Shown one piece after another: positions 9,710 to 18,294 of a stretch of 64,000 nucleotides of DNA. Source of the DNA: Vibrio tetraodonis. GTDB taxonomy: Bacteria > Pseudomonadota > Gammaproteobacteria > Enterobacterales > Vibrionaceae. Both the position numbers and the translations under genes were made by a program. Position 1 is the stretch's first letter; each line of letters begins with the position of its first letter. The notes under the pieces were generated by a model that was given only the letters and a program-made list of their open reading frames with translations, was not told the origin of the DNA and made no database searches. Location of the stretch: the NCBI RefSeq assembly GCF_003350295.1, contig NZ_QLYY01000019.1:1-64000 (forward strand), read 5' to 3'.

Positions 9710-9933
9710 AAGGCGCACGAAAAGTTTTTACCTTCACCTTTGGCTATTTTTGATTGTGCCTGGATAAGATCCCTACCTTGTAATCCATTTTACAAGTGCG
9801 AACTTATCGTGAATAGCAATCATCAATTGTTCAGACTCAAGAGTGTTTTCTTTTCAAACTAGTTACATAAGTTTGACCACCAGTTAGTTCATCTACTATT
9901 ACTTGTCTATTGAGGGAATCAAAGTGATAGCAC

Positions 9934-10668
9934 ATGGACCTTATAAAGAAACTATTTTTAGTGGCAGTTGGACTAATTAGCTATTTATCTAGTGTGCGCG
10001 CAGATGAATACATCTTTGCTTCATTAGCCAACCATCCTGAACAAACGATTAGCACCAAAATCATAACGCAAATCTATGGTCAACTTGGTTACGACATAGA
10101 GGTGACGCCTTTACCTGGGTTGAGAGCTCAAAGCGCTGCCAATTCAGGCAAGGTGGCCGGTGAAGTTGCTCGGATCTGGGAATATGGCGATCAAACACCC
10201 AATGTTATTCGTGTTCCAACCGCCTATTATTCTCTTAAAACGGTAGGGTACGCTCTTAGCAACAGTGGAATCAAGGTAAATAATAAAGAAGAGTTAAGCC
10301 AGTATAAAGTGGTTATTATTCGAGGGGTTAAGCATACCGCTGGAATAACTCGAGAAATAAAAAAGAGCAGTATTGAAATTGTTGATAGCCCAGAGGCTAT
10401 GATTCAATCTGTGTCTAGTGGGCAAGCGCAAATTGCACTAACAACCCCTCTACTTGGCAGCATACTTGTCAAACAATTAGGTGAGAATAAGATGGAGCTA
10501 GTTGGCCCTTCTCTTGCTCAGCTCGGACTCTATCATTATATCCACAAAGATTATGCTGAACTGGTTCCGATCATTAACAAAAAAATTATTGAGCTAAGAG
10601 ACAGCGGTGAGCTGGACACCATGATAGCAAAATATGAAGCAGAAGTGCTTAGCAATTGGCCAGAGTGA
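9934..10668 (+). CDS. Periplasmic solute-binding protein, family 3-like
   Basis: 244 residues with a clear signal peptide (cut after about residue 23, VRADEYIF). The rest looks like the two-lobed bacterial periplasmic substrate-binding fold (SBP_bac_3), with the typical late segment on loss of net charge and GELDTMIAKYEAEV at the C-terminus. No ABC permease or ATPase genes follow it; a terminator and tRNA gene do. It sits 224 bp after the HD-GYP gene, downstream of a kinase that carries a fused domain of the same fold. It may therefore be a stand-alone ligand carrier for sensing, but that is inference. Confidence 0.72.
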   Translation: MDLIKKLFLVAVGLISYLSSVRADEYIFASLANHPEQTISTKIITQIYGQLGYDIEVTPLPGLRAQSAANSGKVAGEVARIWEYGDQTPNVIRVPTAYYSLKTVGYALSNSGIKVNNKEELSQYKVVIIRGVKHTAGITREIKKSSIEIVDSPEAMIQSVSSGQAQIALTTPLLGSILVKQLGENKMELVGPSLAQLGLYHYIHKDYAELVPIINKKIIELRDSGELDTMIAKYEAEVLSNWPE

Positions 10669-10697
10669 TCTTGCGCTAATGTAGACGATAAACAAAA

Positions 10698-10723
10698 AAG
10701 CCCTAGTCTTTCGACTAGGGCTT
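10698..10723 (-). terminator. Rho-independent terminator of tRNA-Ser
   Basis: Perfect 11-bp stem (AAGCCCTAGTC/GACTAGGGCTT) with loop TTTC, followed on the minus strand by a T-run. It also lies 30 bp after the binding-protein gene on the plus strand and may serve both. Confidence 0.8.
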
Positions 10724-10729
10724 AGAATG

Positions 10730-10820
10730 TGGCGGAGAGATAGGGATTTGAACCCTAGATACGCTATTAACGTATGCCGGTTTTCAAGACCGGTGCTTTC
10801 AACCACTCAGCCATCTCTCC
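10730..10820 (-). tRNA. tRNA-Ser (anticodon UGA)
   Basis: Ninety-one bases including an encoded CCA. The minus strand reads GGAGAGATGGCTGAGTGG at the 5' end and has anticodon loop CTTGAAA (TGA), a long variable arm typical of serine tRNAs, and GGTTCAAATCC in the T arm. The acceptor stem pairs fully. No integrase or duplicated tRNA end is visible next to it. Confidence 0.95.
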
Positions 10821-10947
10821 GTTGTTGAGGCGCATAATATAGGGGTTAGAACTTGTTGTAAACCCCTAATTTCATTGAATGCTTTAATTATGAGCAGAAT
10901 GTACAGTCAATCGATTATAAATTACTTAATTAGCCCAAATTAGAGGT

Positions 10948-10977
10948 GAAGAGTGCAGCCAAAATGCTGCACTCTTC
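10948..10977. terminator. Hairpin after the TRAP operon
   Basis: Perfect 12-bp stem GAAGAGTGCAGC/GCTGCACTCTTC ending just past the stop codon of the permease gene. There is no clear U-run on the minus strand, so it may act in 3'-end protection as much as termination. Confidence 0.55.
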
Positions 10978-10981
10978 GAGT

Positions 10982-13114
10982 TTAAGAGGAGGTGCTTGGA
11001 GTCATTGATGGCGTTTTGTGCTTTTGATGACTGTATATCACTAAGCTAAACAATGCTGCTGTACTCATGATTTTTATTACTAGTGCTACTTGTGGCCAAA
11101 CGAGTATCAGTCCTAGGGCGAGCAAGATTGCTCGATACAGCCCTTTTATCTCACCTTCTAAATAGCCTTCGAGCGCACCAACAAAAGCGTAGGTACCCAG
11201 TATGGCAAATACGCCTGCTTGGATAACAGACACGGGGTCCCAGCTCACTATGTTGGTATAAGCAATAAGAAGCGGCACCAGATACAAACCTTTGGCTATT
11301 TTCCACGCTGTAAATCCTGTTCGCATTGGCGGAGTGCGAGCAATGGTTGCGGCGGCAAAAGCAGTTAAACACACAGGTGGCGTGACATTACTGTCTTGTG
11401 ATAGCCAGAAAATGATCAGGTGAGCAGAAAGTAGTGCTAGCGTAATGGTTTCGATGCCAAGGCTCTGCTCATACAAGGTTTGCATAAAGTCAGCGGGGAC
11501 CTGTGCAATTAAGCTGTGCGCCATTTCAAGTGACATAGGTGCGTTGAGTAAATCTACTTTATCGGGAGCGCTCAGCATAAAGATGGCGCTGGCTTTCTGC
11601 GGCAACTGTCCTGAGACCATCAGCTCTAAAAGCTGCTTCTCCGCGAGGAGTTGGTAAAGCGCAGGGGCTGACAGTGTGCCGAGCACGATATAAGAGGCAG
11701 TGACAGGCAGTCCCATGCCTAAAATCAGTGATGCGAGAGCGATTAAAGTAATCATCACGAGTAAATCACCGCTGGCCCATTGCTGTATCATCAGCGAAAA
11801 AGTATTACCTATACCCGTTGTACTTATTACGTTAACCACTAAGCCAATACCGGTTAGCAATACAGCCGTCGTCGCCATATTTTTCGCACCTTGTGCCAGC
11901 GCTTCGAATATGGCCTTTGGTCCCATTTTGTGGTGTTTGGACAACCAAGAAGAAACAATCACGGATAGTATCGCGAGCCCTGCGGCGTAGGTTGGCGTGA
12001 AGCCTTGAATAAGCAAGACTACCAGTACCACAAGTGGGATGAGGTTGTGCCAGCCAGACAAGAGAACCTGCATAAATGGCTCGCTTTCTGTCGATGTTTT
12101 TTGCACGCCGCTGCGTTTTGCTTCAATGCGAACAAAAAACGCGACGGAACAAAAATAAATCACCGCTGGTAGAAGTGATACAAGAATGATATCTCCGTAG
12201 GGTACTTGCGTGTAAGAAGCAATAATAAACGCGCCAGCGCCCATGACCGGAGGCATAAGCTGGCCTCCTGTGGACGCGGCGGCTTCTACGCCAGCGGCAA
12301 ACCGAGCGGGAAAGCCCGCTTTTTTCATCAAAGGGATGGTAATAACCCCAGTAGATACTGTGTTGGCGACACTTGATCCAGACACTGAACCCATTAAGCT
12401 TGAGCCCAATACGGCAACAAAACCTGGGCCGCCTATGATTTTTCCAGCGGCAGCCTTAGCCACGGCAATGATGTAATCACCGACCCCAGAGCGGACCAAA
12501 AATGCGCCAAATAAGATGAACATAAACACAAATGACCAACTGATGCGCGAAATCGGGCCAAACATACCTTCTGATGAATAGAAGCTGCGATAAAGCAGAG
12601 TTTCAGCGCTAAGCCCTGGGAAGTGGAACAAACCTGTGGCCCAGTCTCCCCACCAAACTACATAGCTCAAGCATAGGATGATCAAAACGGGAATAAACCA
12701 TCCCATAGTCCGGCGTATCAGCTCAGTGATAATCGCGATTGCCAGCAGTGAAAATACCCAGTCGCTGGTGACAAAGTGCATCCCTCTTTCATAGAGCTTG
12801 TCTTCGCCAAAAGGAAGATAAAGTACACAGCTCACTATGGCCGCAATAAGAAGCACATCAATCCAAAGCGCAATCTTACTCTGCTTGAGAGAAGGATGAG
12901 CGGGGTAGAGTAGAGTACATATTATCGCAAAGCCACCGAAGTGAATGGCTGAAGTCCATAGTTCAGGTAAGCTTGCTGTAAGGTTAAACCAAATGTGGGC
13001 TAAGGATAGCGCCACACAAAATAAGGTAATGCACTTACCCACCATGGGTAAGTGGCTGCGGGTGGAAAGTTCAAACTTTTGCAGCTCTTGCTGCATCGAA
13101 TTAGTGGTGTCCAT
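10982..13114 (-). CDS. TAXI-type TRAP transporter permease, fused DctQ-DctM (4TM/12TM)
   Basis: 710 residues, hydrophobic throughout. The N-terminal quarter is a small four-helix (DctQ-like) section and the remainder is the large DctM-like permease, with the conserved GSVSGSSVANTVSTGVITIPLMKKAGF and GLPVTASYIV signatures. TRAP permeases use a sodium gradient to import organic acids delivered by a periplasmic binding protein. The binding-protein gene lies 32 bp upstream on the same strand, so the two form an operon, read from the sigma-54 promoter at 14199-14215. The ligand cannot be read from the sequence; the neighbouring regulators suggest an organic acid. Confidence 0.92.
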   Translation of the reverse strand: MDTTNSMQQELQKFELSTRSHLPMVGKCITLFCVALSLAHIWFNLTASLPELWTSAIHFGGFAIICTLLYPAHPSLKQSKIALWIDVLLIAAIVSCVLYLPFGEDKLYERGMHFVTSDWVFSLLAIAIITELIRRTMGWFIPVLIILCLSYVVWWGDWATGLFHFPGLSAETLLYRSFYSSEGMFGPISRISWSFVFMFILFGAFLVRSGVGDYIIAVAKAAAGKIIGGPGFVAVLGSSLMGSVSGSSVANTVSTGVITIPLMKKAGFPARFAAGVEAAASTGGQLMPPVMGAGAFIIASYTQVPYGDIILVSLLPAVIYFCSVAFFVRIEAKRSGVQKTSTESEPFMQVLLSGWHNLIPLVVLVVLLIQGFTPTYAAGLAILSVIVSSWLSKHHKMGPKAIFEALAQGAKNMATTAVLLTGIGLVVNVISTTGIGNTFSLMIQQWASGDLLVMITLIALASLILGMGLPVTASYIVLGTLSAPALYQLLAEKQLLELMVSGQLPQKASAIFMLSAPDKVDLLNAPMSLEMAHSLIAQVPADFMQTLYEQSLGIETITLALLSAHLIIFWLSQDSNVTPPVCLTAFAAATIARTPPMRTGFTAWKIAKGLYLVPLLIAYTNIVSWDPVSVIQAGVFAILGTYAFVGALEGYLEGEIKGLYRAILLALGLILVWPQVALVIKIMSTAALFSLVIYSHQKHKTPSMTPSTSS

Positions 13115-13146
13115 ATTTGCCTCGCTTGGGAATAACCAAAAAGGGC

Positions 13147-14154
13147 TTAACGAACAATAAGTTCAGGTGAAAGATCTATACCCATTTCACGGTAGTAACG
13201 AGCCGCGCCGGGGTGCAAAGGAACAGGTAAACCAGAGGCGCCTCTTTCCAGTGCCATCACTTTCGTCGCTTTATGGATGCCTTGTAAGAAAGGGAGGTTT
13301 TCATAAATTGCTTTAGTTAACTGATAGACATCTTCTTCAGAAACATCTTCGCGCACAGCTAAAAAGTTAGGCTGTGCAATGGTTGTGATGACTTTATTGA
13401 CACCCGGATAAGTGTTGGCAGGAATGTCGTATTTTGACCAAATATTGTATTGCTTATTGGCTTGTTGGATTTGCTCATCGGTAAAGGATAAAATTTGGAT
13501 GTCGTTACCCAGCGCAGCAAAGGCTTGAGTTACGGCGCCAACAGGGACGCCCGCCGGCGTGTTCATTCCATCAATTGTGCCGTTTTGTAGCGCGCTGGCA
13601 CTGCCACCATAGCCCATGTAAGCAAGTTTAAATTTTTCAGGGTCAATCGCTAGGCTTTGCATGATTTGTCGGCCGGAGTTTTCTGTACCTGAGCTTTTTT
13701 TGCCAATCGAGAACTTTTTATCTTTTAACTTTTCCAGATCTGCCATTGTGCCTGTTGGGGTAAGATCGGACCGAACGATAAAATGTTCAACGTTTTGCCA
13801 TAACATGGAAACCGAGCGCAGCTGAGTTTGGCTTCCCGCGTTTTCATAAGGTCCTTTACCTTGCCATGCCCAAGCGCCATAAAGTCCCTGAAGAATCGCA
13901 AATTGCGCTTGATTATCGTTGAGCAATTTGATGTTTTCACCAGATCCTGCTGAGCTAATCGCTGCTAAAGAGAAGTGTTGCTTTGGGGCAAGTTTGACTT
14001 TACTTAAGGTCGCTAGGGCAACACCAACAGGATAGTAAGTGCCCCCTGTGGATGCGGTAGCAAGAATATAACTGCGGTCGTTGGCAAGAGTTGGCTGACT
14101 AAGGCCAAAGACTCCAAGGATAATTGCTGTGGTTTTTAGTATGTGTTTCAACAT
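13147..14154 (-). CDS. TAXI-family TRAP transporter solute-binding protein
   Basis: About 335 residues with a signal peptide (MLKHILKTTAIILGVFGLSQPTLA). The mature start ILATASTGGTYYPVGVALA is the hallmark of TAXI binding proteins. It should capture a substrate in the periplasm and hand it to the fused permease 32 bp downstream. Two in-frame ATGs occur at 14163 and 14154. GGAG is only one base from the first but ten from the second, so I prefer 14154. Confidence 0.92.
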   Translation of the reverse strand: MLKHILKTTAIILGVFGLSQPTLANDRSYILATASTGGTYYPVGVALATLSKVKLAPKQHFSLAAISSAGSGENIKLLNDNQAQFAILQGLYGAWAWQGKGPYENAGSQTQLRSVSMLWQNVEHFIVRSDLTPTGTMADLEKLKDKKFSIGKKSSGTENSGRQIMQSLAIDPEKFKLAYMGYGGSASALQNGTIDGMNTPAGVPVGAVTQAFAALGNDIQILSFTDEQIQQANKQYNIWSKYDIPANTYPGVNKVITTIAQPNFLAVREDVSEEDVYQLTKAIYENLPFLQGIHKATKVMALERGASGLPVPLHPGAARYYREMGIDLSPELIVR

Positions 14155-14198
14155 TATGGTCATGCTCCGTATGATTATAATTATCGAAATCAGGGTAG

Positions 14199-14215
14199 AG
14201 CAAACACAATGCCAA
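14199..14215 (-). promoter_or_regulatory. Sigma-54 promoter of the TAXI-TRAP operon
   Basis: On the minus strand, TTGGCATTGTGTTTGCT matches the sigma-54 consensus YTGGCACGNNNNTTGCW with the invariant GG and GC at correct spacing (13 of the 14 key positions except CG at 6-7). It lies 45-60 bp before the binding-protein start codon. A sigma-54 activator gene of DctD type is the next gene upstream. Confidence 0.8.
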
Positions 14216-14265
14216 CTCTTAAACCTTTGTATTTATGATGTTTTTTTATTTTCAGTCACTGAAAT

Positions 14266-14408
14266 GAGCCATTTGTTGCTTGTTTGTTAATTTACTATAA
14301 GCAAAAAATGGCTTATCAGTTTGGATAGCCTATGCGCTGACTAAATAGCCTTTGAGGTTTCATTCAATCTATTTGTCTAATAGTTAAGATGAATAGATAA
14401 GCCATTTT
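14266..14408 (-). promoter_or_regulatory. Candidate enhancer sites for the DctD-like activator
   Basis: The 12-mer ATAAGCCATTTT occurs at 14397-14408 and in exact inverted form at 14305-14316. A shorter related copy, GAGCCATTT, lies at 14266-14274. They stand about 55-200 bp upstream of the sigma-54 promoter, the usual place for enhancer binding by NtrC-type activators. Confidence 0.5.
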
Positions 14409-14443
14409 ATGCCGATAGTATCTCGATAATGAAATGACGTAGT

Positions 14444-15796
14444 TTAGTCAATATAATCACTTCGATTTAATGCGTATTTGAGCATTTTCTGATTGAGTGT
14501 GCGTCTGGGTAAATCCAATTCTTGCATTACATCACTAATGCATCCATGGTGACGGTTAAGAGACTCATGCAGAACCTTTTTTTCGAAACTCTGCATTTGA
14601 ATTGCAAGTGATACCCCTTGCTGCTTGGTTGGGTTTGCTGTTGTAGGTTGGCTGGATAAAATCTCACCAACGGTCACTGAATCATCGAGCGCGAAGCGTA
14701 TTGCAACATTGCGCAGTTCACGAACATTTCCCGGCCAGTGGTAGCTTAACAGGGCATCTTGGTCTGCGCGACTTGCCCCCCGAGTATTGGAATTTGCTTG
14801 CTGGGTAAAGTGGTCAAAAAGTAGCAGGGCATCTTCCTCTCGTTCCTTGAGTGGTGGCAAATAAAGCTGAGCGACATTAAGTCGATAAAATAAGTCTTGG
14901 CGAAATTCGGGGTGATTAAGCAGTGGTTGCTTGGCGGCTGAAATAATGCGCAGATTCACATGATGTGACTGATTACTTCCCACGCGCTCTAGCGTATTTT
15001 CTTGAATAACTCTCAATACTTTCACTTGCATTGCGGTTGGCATACTCTCTATTTCATCAAAAAATAAAGTGCCTTTATCGGCGAACTCCAGTTTGCCGAC
15101 TCTTTTTTTTGCTGCACCAGTAAAAGCGCCGATTTCGTGGCCAAATAACTCACTTTCAAACAGAGTTTCAGGGATAGCCCCACAATTGACGGGGACGAAA
15201 GCATGTTTGCTGCGAAGGCTATACTGATGCAGACATTGAGCAACTACTTCTTTTCCACATCCTGTATCGCCGTATATGATGACATGGGTATCTATGTTAG
15301 CTACCTTGTGAACTTGTTCACGAAGCTCTTTCATTACCGCACTTTGGCCAATAAGTGTTTGCTCCATGCCTTGAAGGTTTTTTAGGTAGCTTTGTCGGCT
15401 TTGCCAGTGCTGTGAGCTTTGATAGTGAGTGATAGCTTGAGAAATAGTGTCGGATAAACGCTCTGGCTCAAAAGGTTTTTCGATAAAATCAAACGCCCCC
15501 TTTTGCAGCGCTTTCACCGCCATATCCACATCTCCATGACCAGTAATTAATACAATAGGAATCGATGGGTTGACGGCTTTAACCTGTTGCATCAAATCTA
15601 AGCCGCTTTGTCCCGGCAAGCGCACATCACTGACGATGGCGCAGAACGAGTTGTCCTTAATGCTACCTAAGGCCGTCTCTGCGGTTTCAAAACTCTGTAC
15701 ATCAAATCCTGCTAAGTCTAACCACTGCTGCGTGGTGTGACGAACTACAGGATCGTCTTCAATTAAGGCGATTTTTTGTTCGGTGACGACTTCCAT
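14444..15796 (-). CDS. Sigma-54-dependent response regulator, DctD-like
   Basis: About 450 residues: receiver (D57 from this start, in VSDVRLPG), central AAA+ domain with Walker A GDTGCGKE and the GAFTGA loop that contacts sigma-54, and a C-terminal Fis-type helix-turn-helix ending PRRTLNQKMLKY. It should activate sigma-54 promoters when phosphorylated by the divergent DctB-like kinase. The nearest such promoter drives the TAXI-TRAP operon. The ATG at 15796 is preferred over a GTG at 15805. DctB/DctD pairs classically control C4-dicarboxylate uptake; here the target transporter belongs to another TRAP class, so the signal may differ. Confidence 0.92.
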   Translation of the reverse strand: MEVVTEQKIALIEDDPVVRHTTQQWLDLAGFDVQSFETAETALGSIKDNSFCAIVSDVRLPGQSGLDLMQQVKAVNPSIPIVLITGHGDVDMAVKALQKGAFDFIEKPFEPERLSDTISQAITHYQSSQHWQSRQSYLKNLQGMEQTLIGQSAVMKELREQVHKVANIDTHVIIYGDTGCGKEVVAQCLHQYSLRSKHAFVPVNCGAIPETLFESELFGHEIGAFTGAAKKRVGKLEFADKGTLFFDEIESMPTAMQVKVLRVIQENTLERVGSNQSHHVNLRIISAAKQPLLNHPEFRQDLFYRLNVAQLYLPPLKEREEDALLLFDHFTQQANSNTRGASRADQDALLSYHWPGNVRELRNVAIRFALDDSVTVGEILSSQPTTANPTKQQGVSLAIQMQSFEKKVLHESLNRHHGCISDVMQELDLPRRTLNQKMLKYALNRSDYID

Positions 15797-16059
15797 ATGG
15801 TCCACTACTGATTTTTTTCTTCACGTTAAGCAAATCTATCGATAACGAAAAGGGCAGATATCGCATTTTAGGTAATCTCTTTGAGGAACCACATTGCCAA
15901 GAAAAGCATGAGAGTCATCGGTTGAGTAAAGCGTAAATGGAACACAGATAAAAATATTTGATAATAAACACACTATAAGATGCTGATACACCAATGCTGA
16001 CTTTGAAATAGATTACCCTAGCATGATGGCTTCATGGACTGAAAAAAGGAATGAGCTTT

Positions 16060-18108
16060 ATGTATGGTCGGAGGCTTTTGGTTGCAGTGATCTTAGTCGG
16101 CGTGTTAATGGTGCTGATGCAGACGCTAAGCCAAAAAATTATCTATCAATGGAAAATAGAAACCACACAGAGAAACGCTGAAGACCGTTTTCTTGGTTAT
16201 ATAAAAAGTGTTCGCCGAACCTTGCAGCGCTTTGATTACCTACCATTTTTAGTCACTAAAGATGATACAAGCGTAAGGTATTTAAAAGGCCAAGAAGATC
16301 TATACCAAGAGCTGCAAGCACAGTTAATAACGCTTGATAAAGCCGCAAATACGAGAGGCTGGTATCTCCTTAATACCAAGGGTCAAATAAAGCTCTCAAG
16401 TGTTGATAATCAGAGATTGAGGAATCATATCGCCAAGCAAGTAACGGAAAAAGTAATGCTTAATAGTGGGGCGGTATCGCATGTCGCAGGCAGCAGTGAT
16501 TATTTGGTTGCGGCGCCACTTTATGATGGCAGTGAGATCATAGGTGTGATTGTTGTTCAAGCGGATTTGAATATGTTGATTGAGCAGTGGTTTTCTGAAG
16601 GAGAGGCTATTTTGGCCCACCAAGCTTCAAGCTCTCTTTTTCTCTCCAGTGATACGCTTTTCTCTTCCTCTTGGTTCGAAGGCTACTTTACTCATGGATC
16701 ATTTAGTGAATATCAGACCTTGTACGATGGAACGCGGATAGAAATTTGGCAGATAAAGGCTGAGCGGTATTTAGTGCAGAGTGTCCTCTTGGATGACTTA
16801 GATTGGCGCCTCGTTTATCTAACTCCTTTAACTTCTCTAAATCAAACGGTACTTTGGACAAGTTGGAGCTTAGTTTTTATTGGTCTGATGATTTTTTTGC
16901 TGGTGGTTGTCTCGCGTCAACGCAAACAAAAAATTGCGGCCTACCAAAAAATGCAAGAATGGATCAGAGCCTCTGAGCACAGGTTAAGTCAGATGATCAA
17001 TAAAACCCATGTTGGTTTGATATTGGTAGATAGCCAAGGCCAGATTAAGGTGATTAATCCTATGGCAAAGCGCTATTTTAGTTTGTCTGAATCCATGATC
17101 CGAAATATACGTGTCTGGCAACTGTTTGAAAATGGGAGCTCGGATACGACCATACTGAGTTTACTAAAGAATTTAAACACTCAGTCTTATTTGATTGACC
17201 TTAACCAAGTAGAGACCTTAGGCCAACGGAGCGATGGTAGTCTATTTCCGGTTATTTTGTCGGTAAATGCCCTTTCATGGAGTGATGAGCGATTGTATTT
17301 ATGTACGGTTATTGACATCAGCAAGCGCAAACGGGCAGAACTGGCCCTAAAACAAACTAATCAATTATTGCAGTACAAGGTCGAAGAGCGAACTTTGGAG
17401 CTGGAGAGCGCTCATCAAGAACTCGTCGAGTCCAGTAAAATGGCGGCGTTGGGTAGAATGTCCAGTGCGATTGTGCATGAATTCAATCAGCCGCTGACCG
17501 GGATGAAAACCTTGTTCTCAACCAATAAGTTGTTACTTGAAAAAGGTGCGTTCGACCAAGTTAAAGACAATACAGTGTTAGCTGTCACCCTAATTGAACG
17601 CATGATTTCCATGACTCGCCAGCTTAAATCATTTGCCTTTCAGCGTTTAGAAGCCCCTTCTCCAGTCAACTTTCACGATGCTTTGCAAGAGGTCTTAACA
17701 ACTTTTCAACCAAAGCTGAAGCATGTTGAATTTAATATTGATATAGAGGCTGGAGTGAATAGTGTTTTAGGAGAAGAAGCTCGATTGCGTCAGGTATTGG
17801 GGAATCTATTGTCCAACGCTATAGATGCGGTTGCTGACGTAAGAAGCCCAAGTATTTCTATCCAAGTTATCGACCGAATAGAGCAGGTTGAATTTAAAAT
17901 CAGTGATAATGGTGTAGGTGTTGATGACGATAAGCTGGAATCTATTTTTGAGCCTTTTTACACCACGAAAAAGATAGGGGAAGGACTTGGCTTAGGCCTT
18001 GCCATATCAGCCAATAATACTCGTGATATGCAAGGTAAGTTAATGGCTAGCCGCAATTATCCTAGCGGTATGGTATTTATCTTAACGATGAGTAAAAGCG
18101 ATAAATAA
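16060..18108 (+). CDS. DctB-like sensor histidine kinase
   Basis: About 682 residues. A transmembrane helix near the N-terminus (LLVAVILVGVLMVLMQ), a periplasmic sensing region of about 240 residues, a second helix (VFIGLMIFLLVVVS), a PAS domain, a coiled linker, and a kinase core with H473 in VHEFNQPLTGM, then NLLSNAIDA, DNGVGV and GLGLGLAI boxes. The HEFNQPL form is typical of DctB-type kinases. It is divergent from the DctD-like regulator with a 245-bp gap and is the natural partner. AAGGA lies nine bases before the ATG at 16060; the ATG at 16051 is too close to it. Confidence 0.9.
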   Translation: MYGRRLLVAVILVGVLMVLMQTLSQKIIYQWKIETTQRNAEDRFLGYIKSVRRTLQRFDYLPFLVTKDDTSVRYLKGQEDLYQELQAQLITLDKAANTRGWYLLNTKGQIKLSSVDNQRLRNHIAKQVTEKVMLNSGAVSHVAGSSDYLVAAPLYDGSEIIGVIVVQADLNMLIEQWFSEGEAILAHQASSSLFLSSDTLFSSSWFEGYFTHGSFSEYQTLYDGTRIEIWQIKAERYLVQSVLLDDLDWRLVYLTPLTSLNQTVLWTSWSLVFIGLMIFLLVVVSRQRKQKIAAYQKMQEWIRASEHRLSQMINKTHVGLILVDSQGQIKVINPMAKRYFSLSESMIRNIRVWQLFENGSSDTTILSLLKNLNTQSYLIDLNQVETLGQRSDGSLFPVILSVNALSWSDERLYLCTVIDISKRKRAELALKQTNQLLQYKVEERTLELESAHQELVESSKMAALGRMSSAIVHEFNQPLTGMKTLFSTNKLLLEKGAFDQVKDNTVLAVTLIERMISMTRQLKSFAFQRLEAPSPVNFHDALQEVLTTFQPKLKHVEFNIDIEAGVNSVLGEEARLRQVLGNLLSNAIDAVADVRSPSISIQVIDRIEQVEFKISDNGVGVDDDKLESIFEPFYTTKKIGEGLGLGLAISANNTRDMQGKLMASRNYPSGMVFILTMSKSDK

Positions 18109-18130
18109 TATTATGTATTTCAGATAGCAA

Positions 18131-18154
18131 AAAAGAGAGCCTAAGCTCTCTTTT
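18131..18154. terminator. Bidirectional terminator
   Basis: Perfect 10-bp stem AAAAGAGAGC/GCTCTCTTTT with loop CTAA and T-runs on both strands. It separates the DctB-like kinase gene from the convergent tRNA-Pro gene. Confidence 0.85.
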
Positions 18155-18164
18155 TCTAGGTGTA

Positions 18165-18241
18165 TGGTCGGACTGAGAGGATTTGAACCTCCGACCCCCG
18201 ACACCCCATGACGGTGCGCTACCAAGCTGCGCTACAGTCCG
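18165..18241 (-). tRNA. tRNA-Pro (anticodon GGG)
   Basis: Seventy-seven bases with encoded CCA. The minus strand reads CGGACTGTAGCGCAGCTTGG at the 5' end, followed by an anticodon arm with CATGGGGTG and GGAGGTTCAAATCC in the T arm. It resembles the E. coli proL product closely from memory, hence the GGG call. Confidence 0.93.
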
Positions 18242-18294
18242 ATGCGATTAATGTACCTATTTTTTTTCTTTAGGTCAAATACTAAGATAAGGAT

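Noticed and set aside
10730..18241. tRNA-Ser or tRNA-Pro as genomic-island attachment sites
   Set aside because: No integrase gene and no repeated tRNA 3' end were found within the window.
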